Counted from the stretch's first letter, positions 18,268 to 30,614 are shown. The stretch is 64,000 nt of DNA from Methanosarcina sp. (GCA_003164755.1 PLUB01000052.1:26560-90559); one strand, 5' to 3'. Notes: generated by a model from the letters alone, not told the origin. Numbers and translations are program-made.

Positions 18268-18997
18268 ATTTACATTCAAAACTTACATGTGAATATTCAC
18301 ATTCAAAATTGGCTATGTTTTTTAGAAATCTAATTAATTTGTAGTTTATTATAGATAATTAGATAACAGCTCTCAATTGGAATTTTAGCTAAAAATCTAT
18401 TCTTTTTTTTCATTAATTCTGTCTTCACTTATTTTTTATTTTACAGCATCAACATTAAATAATACAAAATTTTACGTTCTCATGGCTAAAAATTGAGTGG
18501 TATATAAGGAAGTCCTCTTCTAGGATTCCCTCGAAAACGTTATCTGTATATAAAATTCAACAATGTATCAATTTTCTAACTGCCGCTTAATTGAAAATGT
18601 TACAAAGTAGGTAGGACGTACTTTTATATCAACAAAAGTTGGCACTTTAAGTACAGTGTTTCTGGTATGATTACAATGTTTATTGTGTGATAAAACTCTT
18701 TGTTGTGAAATGTTTTAGAGAACTTAAGCATGATGAAACGATTTCTTCCCTAACAGAGGAAGAGGCTATTCTGGAATCTTTTTATGAAAAAGGCTAGATA
18801 AAACTTTCTTCAGGCGGAACCTTTAATCATTTTATGAAGTACAGTTTTGAAGAGGAAGGAATTGCTCAGGTAATGATGTTGCTTTATAATCAAATCCGCA
18901 AACTCTAACCAGAACAAAACTAAGATCTATTTCATTCCAATTGAAGCTTCAAGATACTATAAGCATGTTTATTATAATCCTAAATATCAATATAAAG
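18268..18997. other. decayed or non-coding stretch
   Basis: No intact gene. Between about 18730 and 18910 a broken frame reads SLTEEEAILESFYEKG, a stop, IKLSSGGTFNHFMKYSFEEE, then GIAQVMMLLYNQIRKL. It looks like degraded coding sequence, but I cannot assign a family. Confidence 0.4.
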
Positions 18998-19084
18998 ATA
19001 ATTTTGGTAAACCTATGATTTTCACGAGTCATTTATATGCTCTCTATAAATATATTCTGGTATTAAACAATTTATCGAAATCCT
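18998..19084. repeat. palindromic repeat family B, copy 3
   Basis: The left arm is diverged (ATAATTTTGGTAAACC), the core is CGAGTCATTTATATGCTCT, and the right arm is AACAATTTATCGAAATCCT. The core is shared with copies at 19743, 22383 and 23500. Confidence 0.6.
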
Positions 19085-19359
19085 CTAAAACAGATAAGGC
19101 GCATATAGCAATGGTTGGAATTCATTCTTTTTTATGACTCAAAATTATGATATTAATTTTGGTTTTTTTGAACTTATTAAATATATCGAAGTTTTGCAAA
19201 AAATAAATGCTGATATATAATCATATTCTGTTGATGAGGTTATGATTTGCTCTTTAATTATACATATATATGGTTTCGTCTTAAAGCAAAATCAGTCATT
19301 ACTTATGCATCAACTGCCTTAATCAATAACGAAAGGGGATCAAGATAATAGATCACTGG

Positions 19360-19562
19360 GTTAATAAAATGTGGAAAAGGACGGAGATATCAATGCAAAA
19401 ATGGAAGATAAACTCAGTTTTCTGTGCCTGGATGGAAGAATGGTACAGGTTGTAAATGTATCTGAAAAACCAAAATATTAGAGATGATTCATTCAAAGAA
19501 CTATATGAAAAAAGAGCGGAATGCAAAAGGAGACATGGTCGGATTAAGGATACAGTATAATT
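19360..19562 (+). pseudogene. fragment of a DDE transposase C-terminal region
   Basis: One broken frame reads CGKGRRYQCKNGR, a stop, then TQFSVPGWKNGTGCKCI. Another follows with DSFKELYEKRAECKRRHGRI and KDTV before a stop. A Cys-containing segment followed by a (K/R)xLYxxRxxxERxxxRIK helix is typical of DDE transposases of the IS1182/IS4 group, near the catalytic Glu. Several stops make it a relic. Exact family unknown. Confidence 0.45.
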
Positions 19563-19742
19563 TGGAGTCAGATGAGTAAAAAGGTGAGTAGGAAACTCTA
19601 CTCTTTCCTTACTTCATTGTATATCAATTAATTGGTGCTTACAAAATTACAAAACAATGTTCAAAACAAGAATTTATTTGGAGGATATTTTGAAAAAAAC
19701 ATTTGTCAAATTAGATCACAGATTTTAAGAACTAATTTGAGA

Positions 19743-19830
19743 CCTTCCAATTAAAAATCAAATTTTTACGAGTAATTTATGTGCCATTCATATGCAAATT
19801 ACGAAATTTAGGAGTTTATCGAAATCCTTT
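19743..19830. repeat. palindromic repeat family B, copy 4
   Basis: The core AATTTTTACGAGTAATTTAT and the right arm AGGAGTTTATCGAAATCCT are clear. The left arm is decayed (CCTTCCAATTAAAAATC). Same orientation as copies 1 and 3. Confidence 0.6.
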
Positions 19831-20263
19831 ATAAAACCCAGAATAGTCGATTAAATACTTTTATTGGCTTTATATTCTCAATTTCGAAGCAAAATTTTCC
19901 CACTTCAGAAAATACTGACTAAAATTATAAATTGTCCCAATTTTGTATTAATTATTCTTTTAAATAATGGCTGTAGAAATAAAAGCAGTTTTTCATGATT
20001 TCCCATTTTAAATAAATCTGATATCTAACCGCACTTTTAAAAAAAACGTGTGGACTTATGAGCTATTTATCAACTTGTGCGATATATGTTGTCTAAAGAA
20101 ATATGAAATTATATTTCATTAATCCATTTAGTATTAAGGGTGAAATAAGGTCATTTTTTTGGGGTATTTTTGTTAAAATAATGATTAATTATGAGATAAT
20201 ACTCATTATAATATATATAAGATACTGAACTATCTAAACCCATTTTCAGTCAAAAATTGTTTC
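19831..20263. other. AT-rich gap before the second glycine-rich-protein leader
   Basis: No frame or strong pairing seen. It contains A/T runs such as TTTTAAAAAAAACG near 20035 and TCATTTTTTTGGGG near 20151. Nothing assignable. Confidence 0.35.
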
Positions 20264-20532
20264 GAGTAAATATTAGTTTCTTACTTATATTTCGCTATAC
20301 ATTATATTCTCTGAATAATAATACTCTGGTGGTACAATTTGAAATCTATTAAATCGGCAAATAATACAATTCCAAAATGTATCAGTACTCATTTCTTAAA
20401 AAAACGAAATTTGAGTATTGATTCGCAAAGTAATCTTTGCTCAGTGTACTTGTCGATTGGAAGTAAATTGAAAAACCAATAGTCTTAAATAAATAGTATC
20501 AAACGGAACAAAAGTTCGGAGTGTATACAAAT
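20264..20532 (+). promoter_or_regulatory. foldable 5' leader of glycine-rich protein gene 2
   Basis: The edges match the leader at 17296. The middle differs but pairs. The outer stem is AATCGGCAA (20352-20360) with TTGTCGATT (20450-20458), so one C-G pair becomes U-G. The long inner stem is ATCAGTACTCA (20381-20391) with TGAGTATTGAT (20412-20422), one wobble. A further hairpin is GCAAAG-taat-CTTTGC (20425-20440). GGAG at 20518-20521 serves the ATG at 20533. The compensating changes suggest the transcript folds and that the fold matters. Confidence 0.55.
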
Positions 20533-20850
20533 ATGGGGAAACAAAAATTTGACAGAATGAAAAAAACACTTAGCATTTTCATGCTAGTCTTTGTAGTAGT
20601 ATCTTTAACAGCTGTGGCAGCTAGTGCACGTGGCGGCGGTGGCCGTGGCGGCGGAGATGGTGGCTACGGCGGCGGCTTTGGTGGCGGTTGGGGAGGACCT
20701 GGTTTTGGATGGGGCGGCCCATTCGGATTTTACCCACCTGCACCCTACGGCACCGCACCTGGATCTTGCGCATGTGGACCTTATGGATGCTTCTGTGCAC
20801 CTGACTACACATACCTTGTTCAGGCCATCATAGCCGACAACGGTTGGTGA
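20533..20850 (+). CDS. secreted glycine-rich Cys protein, copy 2
   Basis: 105 residues, identical to copy 1 except Asp for Phe in the first glycine block (GGGDGGYGG). The first 120 or so coding bases (signal peptide and start of the mature protein) are identical to copy 1. The rest differs at about 13 positions, nearly all synonymous. The signal peptide, Gly-rich stretch and CxC-x4-CxC motif are all kept. Flanking DNA has diverged far more than the coding part, so selection or recent gene conversion has held the protein constant. Function unknown; surface location is inferred from the signal peptide. Confidence 0.8.
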   Translation: MGKQKFDRMKKTLSIFMLVFVVVSLTAVAASARGGGGRGGGDGGYGGGFGGGWGGPGFGWGGPFGFYPPAPYGTAPGSCACGPYGCFCAPDYTYLVQAIIADNGW

Positions 20851-20947
20851 AAGTAAGCGATTGTTTTGGCAAGTATACATAATAGCTGATTGATGACTAG
20901 TCGAACAATGAACTGACCTGTCTAGATGGGTCTGAATTGGTCTGAGA

Positions 20948-21065
20948 TAGGACTTACGCATTTGAGATACAAAATTCAGTACAATATACGTTGTGATTTG
21001 AATTTATATTATAGGCAATTTATTTTTATTGCTACTGGTTTTTTCGTTTAACCGCGTAAGTCCTA
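20948..21065. mobile_element. 118-base inverted-repeat element (MITE-like)
   Basis: The ends TAGGACTTACGC (20948-20959) and GCGTAAGTCCTA (21054-21065) are a perfect 12-base inverted repeat. The interior is AT-rich, non-coding, and has a small hairpin (GCAAT...ATTGC). It is flanked by TA on the right side. GGACTTACGC-type ends occur on some IS5-group elements, so a non-autonomous derivative is plausible; that relation is inference. Confidence 0.7.
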
Positions 21066-21635
21066 TATAGCTGTAAAACCGATGATAATTTATTACGCAT
21101 AATCATGAATCAAATTATGAAAATAGAAGTCGCTTAATATCTTAATATATATAAGATATCTTTTTCTGGCAGGACTTATTTATTTGAGGAGAACAATAGA
21201 GCACAAGCAAATTGTCATAAATAGTATGATTTAGATTGTTGAATATTACGATTTTGATTGTTCATTTAGATCTTTTGGTCTCATGCGATTTGTTTCTCAG
21301 TTTTAGCTTGTGAGTCCTACTTTGTTACTAGTTGTTAACCATTCAAGCAATTAGCCAATAGTTCTACATTTATATTTTTAGGTTTATAGTCCTATTGGAA
21401 TGAATTAATAGGTTTTAGAGCTCCTATACCCTATTCTTCTCCAATTCACAAAATAATCCGAATGCCTTCCAAATTTCCACTTTACAAATGAAAATTTCTA
21501 TTAAACTTTTCTTTTGTATTTTAGTGCTTATTCCAACGACTTGGTGTTTTTCCGTGAACTTTGACTTTATTTTAAGTCGATCCCCCTCAGCTTGCTGCGG
21601 GGATGGAATCTTCCTTATAGCCGTAATTGTTTCAC
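21066..21635. other. non-coding stretch
   Basis: It holds two opposing frames of about 63-76 codons at 21424-21679 that overlap each other and run into repeat A; neither resembles a protein. No other structure was recognised. Confidence 0.35.
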
Positions 21636-21761
21636 TTATTGCAGATATACTCAAGGATGTTATCTATTTATGGCAGTAGCTTAAAAATGAATCAAATTTT
21701 CAATGAATAATTGTGGGCAAATAGGCAAACAAATTACTCAAATGTGTACATTTGTGAAATT
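21636..21761. repeat. dispersed repeat family A, copy 2
   Basis: The blocks run in order: TTATTGCAGATATACTCAAG, GGCAGTAGCTTAAAAATGAA, CAATGAATAAT, GGCAAATAGGCAAACAAATT and GTGTACATTTGTGAAAT. The sequence just left of it (TGCTGCGGGGATGGAA) also matches the left flank of copy 1 (TGCTGTAGAGATGGAA), so the unit may be longer than its inverted repeats. Confidence 0.65.
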
Positions 21762-21811
21762 CCAATTATAGCTGACTGACGTATATTTTTAAGACACATT
21801 TGCACTATAAA

Positions 21812-22180
21812 AATGGATCACTTCATGTGAACCATTATGTCCATAAAGTAATAATATCACCTAGTTTTTTTGTATTAAGTATCGTGATAATTTCTTTGAG
21901 ATAATGACATCATCAACTATTTGAAATATATATGCTTTGAAATTGCTAATTATACTGTTTTGAATTTGGCACAATATATTTGATTGTGGTCATATACACC
22001 TGTTCTTTTTTGCTGAATCCGAATATTTTTTAGTAGTGATGCGAATTATAAACATATTAAAACAGGAAGAATCTTCAAAGAATACTTGAAATTAAAAACA
22101 GTTACTGTATGGAAAACTGTGAAGTAGTGTAGTTTACATTGGAACTGTGAGTGATATCCTAACTTCAAATATAACAGTAA
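21812..22180. repeat. long dispersed repeat family R, copy 2
   Basis: It aligns with copy 1 through GACATCATCAACTATTT, ATACTGTTTTGAATTTG, AGTGATGCG, GAAATTAAAAACAGTTA and TTACATTGGAACTGTG. It lacks the palindromic B element found inside copy 1. It follows repeat A directly, so A and R may form a compound unit here. Confidence 0.65.
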
Positions 22181-22382
22181 ACTGTGCTGAAAATCAGGGA
22201 AACTAGGGAAAATATAATCATATAATCAAATGAAAATATTTGATTCCGAAAAATTCCTCTACAGCCATAGCAGTTGCGTACCACATTGTTTGCTGCGGGT
22301 GCAGCACCATAACTTTGATTGCATTTTTAGTATTTGATGTTCATTCTTTTTTTATCCGCTTGATGTTTTAATAGCACTTCAA

Positions 22383-22464
22383 AGGATTTCGACTCTGATC
22401 TTCACTAGTCATTTAGATATTATTTATATGCAGATGACAAAATATTGGGTTTATCAAAATTTTC
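22383..22464. repeat. palindromic repeat family B, copy 5
   Basis: The left arm AGGATTTCGA and the right arm GGGTTTATCAAAATTTTCT enclose a core TAGTCATTTAGATATTATTT. Arms are diverged but in the expected positions and spacing. Confidence 0.55.
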
Positions 22465-23929
22465 TTCAATGCAGTTAGATCCTTTAATGTCCACTTTGAA
22501 TCCATAATTCCTGCCTATCTTCCAGGCATATTTTTATATTTCATGCTTCTTCCATCTTCATATACTAATCAACCTTGCTATCTGCATAAATTAAAATAAA
22601 AATAACTGAGAATCATTCGAATTATCAAGCACTCTATTTTCTTAAAAACGAGCATTAAATTTATCAAATAACAGGCACAAATAATCCAAAAGTACTTCTT
22701 AATTTACTTTTTTTGACTATTGATTGCATCATTATTTTGAGCAGTGAGGTTTTCATTGATTTGTTTTTTAAAAACCGTTCCAAAACTAATCAGTGAATTG
22801 TCATCGAAGGCTCAAATGTAACTTTGATCACGGATGCCAATTTGCCTTTGGGGTAATTTCACTGGCCAAACAAATTTGGTGGTCTAAATTGTCAGAAATA
22901 GTGAATAACTTTCGTAGTTTTGATTTTCATAAACGCTTTTTTATTGCTGTATCTTCAGTATAAATACGGTGAATAAAACGACAGAGTTTCGATAGAGATG
23001 ATGACGAAATTTTAGATTTTAAAAGTTTGTTTATATCAGAAAAATGTGGTGTTGTTTCATTTGAATCAACAGTGACTTTCTGGTTCCTCTTTATGATTTA
23101 TTGATACAGCATCTTCTTGCTGTCATTGAACGTGCGCGAGATACGAAGACATTCTATGTATAAGTAAAGCAGATCAATATCGATTACAAAATTATTATAA
23201 AAATTGCATTAAATCAAAGTTTTGGTTTTGAATCCTGCTGCAAGCAATTGGATCTGTTAGCGTTCTCACTCAGGTATAAAAAGTACACTAATATACTCAA
23301 AATTAACTATCTAAATTAGATTATATCCTTTTCTTATATTTTTCCTGAGATTTTCAACATCTTTTGTAATGACATTGAAGTCGTACCACTACCAACAGTT
23401 CCGATAGAACCTTCATCATCCACATTTCGCCATTTCATAATTGGTTTCAATCTCAGGTTATTCTTTAAAGATTTCCCTTGCTTTGATATTTATTATACAG
23501 AAATTATAGAACCTTTCTATTTTTACGAGTTATTTAGATCTTTATAAGAAGATGAATAAATTTTGGTGGTTATCTGTTATCTAACTCCTCTTTTGATTAA
23601 CATTTACAATGTGTTCCTAATATCTTGTCCGGTTGTAATTGTTTAATTCATTCACTTTTTTCTCACTTTTCATTGATTCGTTTCTTTTTTTTGTTCTCGT
23701 CTTCCACAAAGGATTTATATATTAGATGTGCTATTTACAGGCAACGTACATTAGAGATTGAGGTTTCAAGCACTTTTATACTTGGAATTATTAAACAAAA
23801 TCAATGTGTTGCTTAATGCTAAGTTCCTGGAAGCTTCTGGGAAATTGGGTTTTTGCCGTTGATTAGGTGAAATTTTCTGTATTTGAAGATAAATCCAGTG
23901 AGAAAAGTTGGATCAACATGAGTGTCAAA
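22465..23929. other. gene-poor stretch with a partial B repeat
   Basis: About 1.5 kb without an intact gene. A broken frame near 23100-23280 (LLAVIERARDTKTFYV, then VKQINIDYKIIIKIALNQSF) looks like old coding sequence of unknown type. A partial family B copy lies at about 23500-23577 (TTTTTACGAGTTATTTAGAT, then TTTTGGTGGTTATC). Confidence 0.4.
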
Positions 23930-24277
23930 GGGCCAATGCTTTGAAACGCCCGCTTTTGGCGCTATATGCGCCTAAAATCGCACGAAACTGTTCAGGTTTT
24001 CGATGAGTTGCGGTTGCAGTTACTGAATGCTGAAGTTTCAAGTAATATTACTGGTTACTGAGTCTGAGATCAGGTTACTGAATGCTGAAGTTTCGAATAA
24101 ATTGCTAAATGTTTCAAATCAGGGCTGGATACCTGGATTAGGGTCTACCAGGGATCGTAACATCGGTCCCTTAAGCGTATGCTCTCGCAGAGATTGTGGG
24201 AAAGGACCATATGCAGATGCCTGAAGGAATTAGGGTACTAGAAGTGTAATGCTCTGGTCTGCTCGAGGCTTTTTTTG
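23930..24277 (+). ncRNA. candidate structured RNA upstream of the ribosomal operon
   Basis: Sequence here is less AT-rich than its surroundings and full of stems. These are GGCGC-tatat-GCGCC (23958-23972), CGAAAC with GTTTTCG (about 23983-24002), AGGGATCG with CGGTCCCT (24150-24157/24164-24171), and GCGTATG with CATATGC (24175-24181/24208-24214) enclosing CTCT-cgc-AGAG. A 21-base direct repeat starting GTTACTGAATGCTGAAG occurs at 24019 and 24074. The stretch ends at a CTTTTTTT run (24270-24277), like a termination site. It matches neither SRP RNA nor RNase P RNA signatures I know. It could be a separate RNA or the operon leader. A 65-codon frame inside is probably not a gene. Confidence 0.45.
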
Positions 24278-24407
24278 CCAGGCAGGTCTGAAAGACATCC
24301 CTCCCAACCTGGTAGCGTTTAGTTAATCCAGTGCGTTTTTCTTTTGCCACTTTAGTTGAGCCGACCGGAGGGGCTGGTATCTAAATTAAAATTTATGGAG
24401 TAGAAAT
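24278..24407 (+). promoter_or_regulatory. leader immediately before rpl3
   Basis: There are two foldable parts. CCAGG (24278-24282) with CCTGG (24308-24312) encloses GTCT-gaa-AGAC (24286-24296). AGCC-gaccggagg-GGCT (24359-24375) ends 32 bases before the start codon. Ribosomal operons are often controlled by a product binding a leader that imitates its rRNA site, so such a role is possible here. GGAG at 24397-24400 is the ribosome site of rpl3. Confidence 0.4.
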
Positions 24408-25421
24408 ATGGCAAGCATACACCGACCAAAACGAGGTTCACTCGCATTCAGTCCGCGAAAAAGGGCAAAAGGCCACATTCCACGGTTCAGGGCCTGGCCA
24501 GAGGCTATAGGTGAACCAAGGTTACAGAGTTTTGCAGGGTATAAGGTTGGAATGACCCACGTAATCATGGTTGATGATACAAAGAACAGCCTTACACAGG
24601 GTATGGAGATCTCAGCACCTGTAACTGTAATCGAAACTCCTGCAATCAGGGTTGCAGCCATCCGGGCTTATACAGAAGACAGTGTCGGAGAGAGGGCAAT
24701 CGCTGAAGTGTGGGCAGCAGATCTAGATCCTGAACTCAAGCGTAGGATCAATATCTCAGCAGCTGAAAATTTGATTGAAACCCTTGAAACTATTGGAAAA
24801 ATGATTGAAGAAGGTAATGTAAGCGATATCAAAGCAGTTACATACACTCTGCCAAAGAGCCTTACAGGCGTTCCAAAGAAGACCCCCGATATCATGGAAT
24901 CCGGAATCAGTGCAAAGGATCTCAATACCAAATTCGAATACTCAAAGTCAATTCTTGGCACCCTCATAAGAATTACCGACGTTTTCAAAACTGGAATATT
25001 TGTTGATACAGCCGCTATCACCATCGGAAAAGGCACCCAGGGTCCTGTCAAGCGCTGGGGTATCCAACTGATGAAGGGTAAGCATTCAAGACAGGGTAGC
25101 CTGAGGCAAATAGGCACTCTTGGTCCATGGCATCCGGCTCACGTTTCCTGGAGAGTCCCACAGATGGGTCAGACGGGATATCATCAGAGGACAGAGTTCA
25201 ACAAGCGCATCCTTAAGATCGGATCCAATGGAGCAGAAGTCACTCCAGATGGTGGTTTCCTGAATTATGGCCTGATCCGAGGAGATTATGTGCTGATCAA
25301 AGGTAGTGTTCCAGGACCTTCCAAGAGACTTATCAGACTCAGAGACCCGATTAGGGCAAAGAAAGTCGACCTTGGAGAACCAAATATAGTTCACATAAGC
25401 AGGGAATCCAAACAGGGGTGA
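24408..25421 (+). CDS. rpl3: 50S ribosomal protein uL3
   Basis: 337 residues, the long archaeal/eukaryotic form of L3 (bacterial L3 is about 210). It starts [20 protein letters not shown]. The loop reaching the peptidyl-transferase centre includes [11 protein letters not shown] and [20 protein letters not shown] with the conserved Trp and neighbouring His. It assembles early on 23S rRNA. First gene of the ribosomal cluster; rpl4 follows after 6 bases. GGAG precedes the ATG by eight bases. Confidence 0.97.
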   Translation: MASIHRPKRGSLAFSPRKRAKGHIPRFRAWPEAIGEPRLQSFAGYKVGMTHVIMVDDTKNSLTQGMEISAPVTVIETPAIRVAAIRAYTEDSVGERAIAEVWAADLDPELKRRINISAAENLIETLETIGKMIEEGNVSDIKAVTYTLPKSLTGVPKKTPDIMESGISAKDLNTKFEYSKSILGTLIRITDVFKTGIFVDTAAITIGKGTQGPVKRWGIQLMKGKHSRQGSLRQIGTLGPWHPAHVSWRVPQMGQTGYHQRTEFNKRILKIGSNGAEVTPDGGFLNYGLIRGDYVLIKGSVPGPSKRLIRLRDPIRAKKVDLGEPNIVHISRESKQG

Positions 25422-25427
25422 AGTAAA

Positions 25428-26434
<1,007 letters not shown>

Positions 26435-26441
26435 GGTGTGA

Positions 26442-27161
<720 letters not shown>

Positions 27162-27164
27162 TGA

Positions 27165-27587
<423 letters not shown>

Positions 27588-27598
27588 GGTGAAAGGGA

Positions 27599-28054
27599 AT
27601 GGCAAGAATTGATTATTCAGTCAAGGGAAACCCTGAAATAACCTCTAAGGCGATGGGTTCAGAACTGCACATTTCCTCTAAAAAGTCTCGAGAGGTTTGT
27701 TGTAAAATAAAGGGCATGAAGGTCGCTGAAGCAAGGAAATTTTTGGAGGACGTAATTGCTTTGAAACAAGCAGTACCTTTCAAAAGACATCACGATGGAA
27801 CAGGCCACAGGAAAGGTCCAATGGCTGCTGGCAGGTATCCTGTCAATGCTTCAAAGGAAATTCTCAAGGTCCTAAAAAATGCAGAAAGTAATGCTGAGTA
27901 CAAAGGCCTTGAACCCACAAACATGTATATCATTCATGTTGCAGCTCAGCAAGGAAGGATAATTCATGGATTTATGCCAAGGGCCAGAGGACGGGCTACC
28001 CCTAAAGATACCGACACTGTAAATATCGAGATGATTCTTTCTGAGGTGCGCTAA
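27599..28054 (+). CDS. rpl22: 50S ribosomal protein uL22
   Basis: 151 residues, archaeal L22 with the long hairpin that lines the exit tunnel. Conserved pieces are [35 protein letters not shown] and [22 protein letters not shown] precedes the ATG. The stop and the next start share one base (TAATG), so rps3 is probably coupled. Confidence 0.97.
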   Translation: MARIDYSVKGNPEITSKAMGSELHISSKKSREVCCKIKGMKVAEARKFLEDVIALKQAVPFKRHHDGTGHRKGPMAAGRYPVNASKEILKVLKNAESNAEYKGLEPTNMYIIHVAAQQGRIIHGFMPRARGRATPKDTDTVNIEMILSEVR

Positions 28055-28989
28055 TGGCAATAGAAAAAAAGTTCGTAAACGATGGGTATGTCAAGGCCTC
28101 CATGGACGAGTATTTTGCAGAGCAGCTGAACAGAGCTGGATACGGTGGGATGGATCTTAACAGGACTCCAATGGGCACTCAAATTATTATTTATTCCGAA
28201 AAGCCTGGAATGGTAATCGGAAAAGCTGGAAAGGTTATCCGAAAACTTACTCGGGACGTTGCGATCAAATACAACCTCGAAAACCCGCAGATTGATGCCC
28301 AAGAAGTCAAGAGGCCTGAACTTAACGCCCAGATGATGGCATCAAGACTTGCAGCTTCAATTGAGAGAGGTTGGTACTTCAGGAAAGCCGGGCACAACAC
28401 TCTTCGTGCAGTCATGAATGCAGGAGCTCTTGGATGTGAAGTCGTAATCTCAGGAAAGCTTACAGGTGCCAGGTCAAGAGTTGAAAAATTCGTTAATGGA
28501 TACATAAAGCACTCCGGGAACCCTGTTGAAGAGGTAGTAGACGAAGGATTTGCAGTAGCAATCAAAAAACTCGGGACCCTTGGCTGTAAAGTTCGGATCA
28601 TTCAGCCAGATGTTGTCCTGCCTGACTCGTACAGGATTAAGGAGTTAAATGAAATTGTCGCTGAGCAGCCAGCCATAAAACCAGCCGAAAAACCGGTTGA
28701 GAAACCCGCGGAGGCCCCTAAAAAGGGACGTGCGGCAAAACCCAAAGCTTCTCCGGCAGTACCCAAAAAAATAGTCGAAAAAGTAGTAGAGGAAATTGAA
28801 GTCGCAGAGCTTGAAGAAGCTGAAGAACCCCAGGCTGAAGCGTCAGAGGACATTGAAGAAGCTGAACTTATCTATGTAGAGGGTTCGGAAGAAGTCCGCA
28901 GACAAGTCAATGGTGTCTGGCAGCATAAGCATGAGAGCTATGATTATTGGCATCCTATGGCACGGGTTCACAAGGAGGCTAGGGAATAA
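28054..28989 (+). CDS. rps3: 30S ribosomal protein uS3
   Basis: 311 residues. The first 205 or so form the usual S3: a KH type II domain ([20 protein letters not shown]) and the C-terminal rRNA-binding domain ([20 protein letters not shown]). Residues from about 210 form a Pro/Lys/Ala then Glu-rich tail with repeated [16 protein letters not shown] units and an acidic block. Such tails occur in some haloarchaeal and methanosarcinal S3 but are poorly conserved. The tail ends [20 protein letters not shown]. rpl29 begins at the next base. Confidence 0.96.
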   Translation: MAIEKKFVNDGYVKASMDEYFAEQLNRAGYGGMDLNRTPMGTQIIIYSEKPGMVIGKAGKVIRKLTRDVAIKYNLENPQIDAQEVKRPELNAQMMASRLAASIERGWYFRKAGHNTLRAVMNAGALGCEVVISGKLTGARSRVEKFVNGYIKHSGNPVEEVVDEGFAVAIKKLGTLGCKVRIIQPDVVLPDSYRIKELNEIVAEQPAIKPAEKPVEKPAEAPKKGRAAKPKASPAVPKKIVEKVVEEIEVAELEEAEEPQAEASEDIEEAELIYVEGSEEVRRQVNGVWQHKHESYDYWHPMARVHKEARE

Positions 28990-29193
28990 ATGGCAATTCT
29001 TAGAATCAGCGAAATCCGGGCCATGACAATTGAGGAAAGGGTTGACGAATTTGAGACCCTTAAAAACGAGCTTGTCAAGGAACGTGCTCTTACCTCTGCA
29101 GGTGGGTCTCCAGAAAACCCAGGTCGAATCGGAGAAATCAGAAGAACTATTGCTCGGATAAAGACAATTCAGAATGAGCTAAATGAAATCTAA
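28990..29193 (+). CDS. rpl29: 50S ribosomal protein uL29
   Basis: 67 residues forming the usual two-helix hairpin near the tunnel exit. [20 protein letters not shown] opens it, and [18 protein letters not shown] is the second helix. No gap after rps3. Its last 11 bases overlap the start of rnp1. Confidence 0.94.
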   Translation: MAILRISEIRAMTIEERVDEFETLKNELVKERALTSAGGSPENPGRIGEIRRTIARIKTIQNELNEI

Positions 29194-29515
29194 AGTGGAA
29201 ATTCTACCTTCTACCCTCATCTACCACGAATTGATAGGGCTAGAAATTAAGTTGATTCATTCCACTAATCCCGTATTAACAGGAATCCATGGACGAGTAA
29301 TAAATGAAACAAAGAATATGTTGATCATAGAAAACTCAAAGTCCAGGGAACTGAAGATTCCAAAGGCGGATTCGGAATTTCTCTTTCGAATCCCTGCCGA
29401 GCTCTCTGAAAAAGGCCATAGATTCGATAAATTCGTTAAAATTCAGGGAAACCTGTTGCTATCACAACCCGAAAATCGGATCAAGAACATCAAAAAATTA
29501 CGTAAATGGGGCTAA
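29183..29515 (+). CDS. rnp1: ribonuclease P protein component 1 (Rpp29/Pop4 homolog)
   Basis: 110 residues. An Sm-like beta barrel that pairs with Rpp21 on the specificity domain of RNase P RNA, for 5' end maturation of tRNA. Diagnostic segments are [36 protein letters not shown] and FLFRIPAE. It lies between rpl29 and rps17, as in many Euryarchaeota, tying tRNA processing to ribosome supply. The start overlaps rpl29 by 11 bases. Confidence 0.93.
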   Translation: MKSKVEILPSTLIYHELIGLEIKLIHSTNPVLTGIHGRVINETKNMLIIENSKSRELKIPKADSEFLFRIPAELSEKGHRFDKFVKIQGNLLLSQPENRIKNIKKLRKWG

Positions 29516-29519
29516 ACTC

Positions 29520-30244
<725 letters not shown>

Positions 30245-30254
30245 GGTAGCGACT

Positions 30255-30614
30255 ATGGTATCTAAACAGCCCAGAAAACAGAGAAAGGCAAGATACAGCG
30301 CGCCTCTCCACATCAGGCAGAGATTAATGGGTGCGAGGTTAAGTGAAGAACTTTCTAAGGAATATGGTACAAGAAGCGCTTCAGTCATTAAAGGAGACAC
30401 TGTAAAGGTCATGCGCGGAAACTTCAAGAACACTGAAGGAAAGGTCCAGGTTGTTTCCCTTAAGGATGGCACTATTTGTGTGGATAGGGTAATTTCCACC
30501 AAGGTGGATGGCACTGAAGTCCCAAGACCTATCTACCCCTCCAACGTTAGGATCATACAACTGGAAATGAAGGACGGGCGCAGACCATCAAGCATTAAGA
30601 AGTGGGGCAGGTGA
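30255..30614 (+). CDS. rpl24: 50S ribosomal protein uL24
   Basis: 119 residues from the ATG at 30255 ([20 protein letters not shown]), chosen because GAGGT lies upstream and family members start here; six extra codons upstream are unlikely to be used. KOW motif at [20 protein letters not shown]. An assembly-initiator protein near the tunnel exit. rps4e follows after four bases. Confidence 0.96.
   Translation: MVSKQPRKQRKARYSAPLHIRQRLMGARLSEELSKEYGTRSASVIKGDTVKVMRGNFKNTEGKVQVVSLKDGTICVDRVISTKVDGTEVPRPIYPSNVRIIQLEMKDGRRPSSIKKWGR

Noticed and set aside
18183..23577. Palindromic repeats as a CRISPR array
   Set aside because: Copies are irregularly spaced by hundreds to thousands of bases, diverged and not separated by uniform spacers; no cas gene is present.
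24019..24094. Direct repeat before rpl3 as C/D box guide RNAs
   Set aside because: CTGA boxes are present, but there is no good C box (RTGATGA) at the right spacing.
24027..24224. 65-codon frame in the region before rpl3
   Set aside because: It overlaps several hairpins and a direct repeat, has no ribosome site and no family-like sequence.
23930..24277. SRP RNA or RNase P RNA
   Set aside because: Neither the SRP helix 8 motif nor the RNase P core motif (GAGGAAAGTCC-like) can be found.
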